Of a stretch of DNA of 64,000 nucleotides, positions 61,817 through 64,000 are shown one piece after another. The notes under the pieces were generated by a model. It was not told where the DNA came from and ran no database searches. It saw only the letters and a list, made by a program, of their open reading frames with translations. Both the position numbers and the translations under genes were made by a program. Numbering within the stretch: the stretch's first letter is position 1; each line of letters opens with the position of its first letter. Origin of the DNA: Apostichopus japonicus (lineage: Eukaryota; Echinodermata; Holothuroidea; Aspidochirotida; Stichopodidae); assembly GCF_037975245.1 (NCBI RefSeq), contig NC_092574.1, positions 20,531,213-20,595,212 on the forward strand, in the 5' to 3' direction.

Positions 61817-64000
61817 GTTAATTTTCCAGAGTAGCTATACTCTTAGGAGGGGGGGGGGGGAGTCACTCATGGTGGGGTATCACAGGGTGACTGGTATTTC
61901 ATGACTGAGGGAGGGGTCGGGGAAGCAAAAGAATAAATATTTTTTAGAGCGTGGAATTATTGTATATGTAGGCTTCATTTGTAACCATGGTGATGTTATG
62001 GAATAGTATAAGTGGAAGAATTTAATTTATAAAAAAAATACTGAGAAACCTCCGTTATATATGCTTTTCTTCAAATGAGTCGTTATTAGGATAATTTGAT
62101 TTTTAGGTGTAATTTTTTATTCCATAATTATGTCATTTATATATATGTGCATTTGTGCTAATATTGAGCGGTAAAATTATATCATCGATATTGAAGACAT
62201 TGATTGCGATGTAGTTTAACCCCCCCCCCCCCCGAAAAAAAACCCACTAATAATAGCAATCAAATCATTTTCAAAAACGATAAAAAAAAAAATTCAACAT
62301 ATTCAGTTCAGTATTCCGATGGTCAAGAAAAAACAGTTGGAGCTTTTATGTTTTGTACAATGTAGATAATATTATCAACATAAGTTGTTGATAACGTAAC
62401 ACCTCCAAAATCGATAAAATAACACTATTTCTTATATTTCTTTCTTTTCATAGTTTCCCCTTGTATTTTTCCCTTCAGAATCGGCCAAAGGGAATGTTTT
62501 TACATCCTTGAACATGTAATTGAATTACAACTGCACCCCCCCCCCCCTCCACCCGCCTCTTGTTGAAGAAGCTTTTTACATTTCATTCAAATTTTTTTTT
62601 TTTGCAACTTGGCATCTCTTACATAGATATAACTCCGATGAACTACTAGGGAGGTCCGTTGAAGATTCACGGTCTCAACATATATCTTTATTTTCATAGA
62701 GGCCATCAAGCTCTCGCTGTCTACCACGAAAAGGAAAAGGATTGATGTAGCGTCATCGTCATCATCGACTTGACGCTAGCTGAACTGGAATGACCTCACA
62801 ATTCAAGTCGGATGTCAGAATGATTCGTAAGCGTTGCTTGCTCCTTAGCGGACCTGCAGTTTTGGCGCCTGAGGAACAGCGGGGCGATCGACACCGAGGT
62901 TTTTTTTTGTTGTTGTAGTTTTTTGGTACGGGCAGAAACGGTAGCTTTATCACACCATTACAGCTTAGAAGGAGAGAATATATCGTATAATATTGTTAAG
63001 TTGGTAATTAGGTGATTTCAATAGTACAAGCCTTGACAATGACATCCACATAGAAGGGATGCATTTCAATGATCTATATGGTAATGTGCCCTAGGAGGGT
63101 CGATGGGGTGCAATTCTCATTGACATGTATCCACTGTTACCTTTGTCTTCTTTGTTTCCTAAGTTCCATCCTACCCCCCCCCACCCCAACCCCCCTTATT
63201 GGTTTCCTTGATAAAAGAGACATGTAATCTAGTTTTATTTATATGTATTTATTGTGCAAATGATTTTCGATGTAACAAAAATATCTTAGCCTCTGTGATT
63301 TTCAAAAAAGATTAATCGTAAAATCAGTATGGTACTGTTTCACGTGACAGCAGCAGAACATAGGTCTAAATACGCGTAATGAATTTTCGAAGGCGCGGGA
63401 GGGAGGGGGGGGGGTGAGACGAGGAGATCATGGGTAATGCTTCCTCATATTTTATATTATGAAGAAGATCATAAGTACATACGTTGATGTCCAACTAAAC
63501 GTGTATCATGCCTGTTATACGAAACTGCCGAATTTAGTGATCCGTGTTTCACATGAAGTTCTTGTGTAATATAGAAACAATATAGTAAAACAATGAAAGG
63601 CATGCTATATTGCTTATTATAGAGGCATATTAAAAAAATTAAAAAACGGAAAATATTTAACCACTTGATGTTGGAGTAAATTACATTCCGGTTACCTATC
63701 TACATATATCCTGTTAACATGACACCATTCCAGTAAAGAAGCAGGTTGTAATTATGCACATGAGAAAGAAAAAAAAAACAACGATGTGTTTCATACAAAA
63801 CCATGCATTGTATATTGTAAACATGCGACTATACTACAGGTTCTATATATATGTCAGGAAGTTATCGTATGGCTAATTGTTCTTATTTCGGATCTGAGAT
63901 GCCATCAATGATCTTCTAAGGCTACCATACTTGGTGTGTATCGGGCGCTGTGTGTATCTTCAGTAGATTTCAACACATACTTGTCATTAAGGCTTATTAA

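Larger units (their letters stand above)
59536..64000 (-). other. Receptor B intron (partial) and right flank
   Basis: From the splice acceptor to the window edge there is no TM1-TM3 exon on the minus strand. The intron is therefore probably longer than 4.4 kb, or the 5' exon is lost. Contents: a SINE-like element (59725-59908), C/G runs near 60050, 60811, 61247, 61850, 62220, 62536, 63175 and 63403, and X-box-like palindromes (61787, 61802, 61981). A GC-richer, less repetitive segment at about 62700-62900 could be an exon of something, but no frame is convincing. Confidence 0.55.

Overview
The window is non-coding-rich metazoan DNA. It is AT-rich, has introns with standard GT/AG borders, and is full of TA microsatellites, G/C homopolymer runs, minisatellites and small transposons. 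The only protein-coding genes I can support are two related family-A (rhodopsin-like) GPCRs. Their best resemblance is to prokineticin receptors (PROKR1/2), which I judged by eye from remembered family features. The receptor type, the tRNA-derived SINEs and the repeat-rich AT background suggest a marine invertebrate. An echinoderm such as a sea cucumber or relative is my guess, but this is inference and not proven by the sequence.

Receptor A (+ strand) has two coding exons, 36695-37122 and 46603-47356. The 9.48 kb phase-2 intron cuts the arginine codon of the DRY-equivalent motif (DRF here). The reconstructed product is 393 residues and complete. Receptor B (- strand) is represented by its second coding exon, 58809-59535, covering TM4 to the C-terminus. 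It starts at exactly the same DR|Y phase-2 position. Its TM1-TM3 exon is not visible and probably lies beyond base 64000. The two genes are tail-to-tail, 11.45 kb apart, and look like an inverted local duplication.

The remaining ~60 kb contains: a (CGAGTC)n array and a 600-bp (TTGTA)n array (0.1-2 kb); a 32-bp minisatellite split by a young tRNA-derived SINE with clear target-site duplication (2.7-3.8 kb); a TA-flanked MITE (6 kb); TA and ATG microsatellites (8.6, 10.5, 11.5, 15.2, 30, 51.3 kb); a 1.64-kb non-autonomous hAT-like element with perfect 8-bp target duplication (17.8-19.4 kb); an older SINE split between its A and B boxes by a 364-bp MITE (24.7-25.3 kb); a 167-bp tandem duplication (29.5 kb); a palindromic GATATC cluster (31.5 kb); a second copy of the young SINE followed by a frameshifted 3' end of a CR1/L2-type LINE inside the receptor A intron (44.2-45.2 kb); a 97-bp higher-order minisatellite (56.5-57 kb); and a degenerate tRNA-headed SINE (59.8 kb).

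I found no CRISPR array, operon, rRNA gene, intact tRNA gene or intact transposase. I did not find a convincing undescribed molecular system. The most interesting items are the paired receptors with altered microswitch residues (D at 1.50, S at 7.49), the nested transposon histories, and the very high density of G/C homopolymers and TAGGCCTA octamers.
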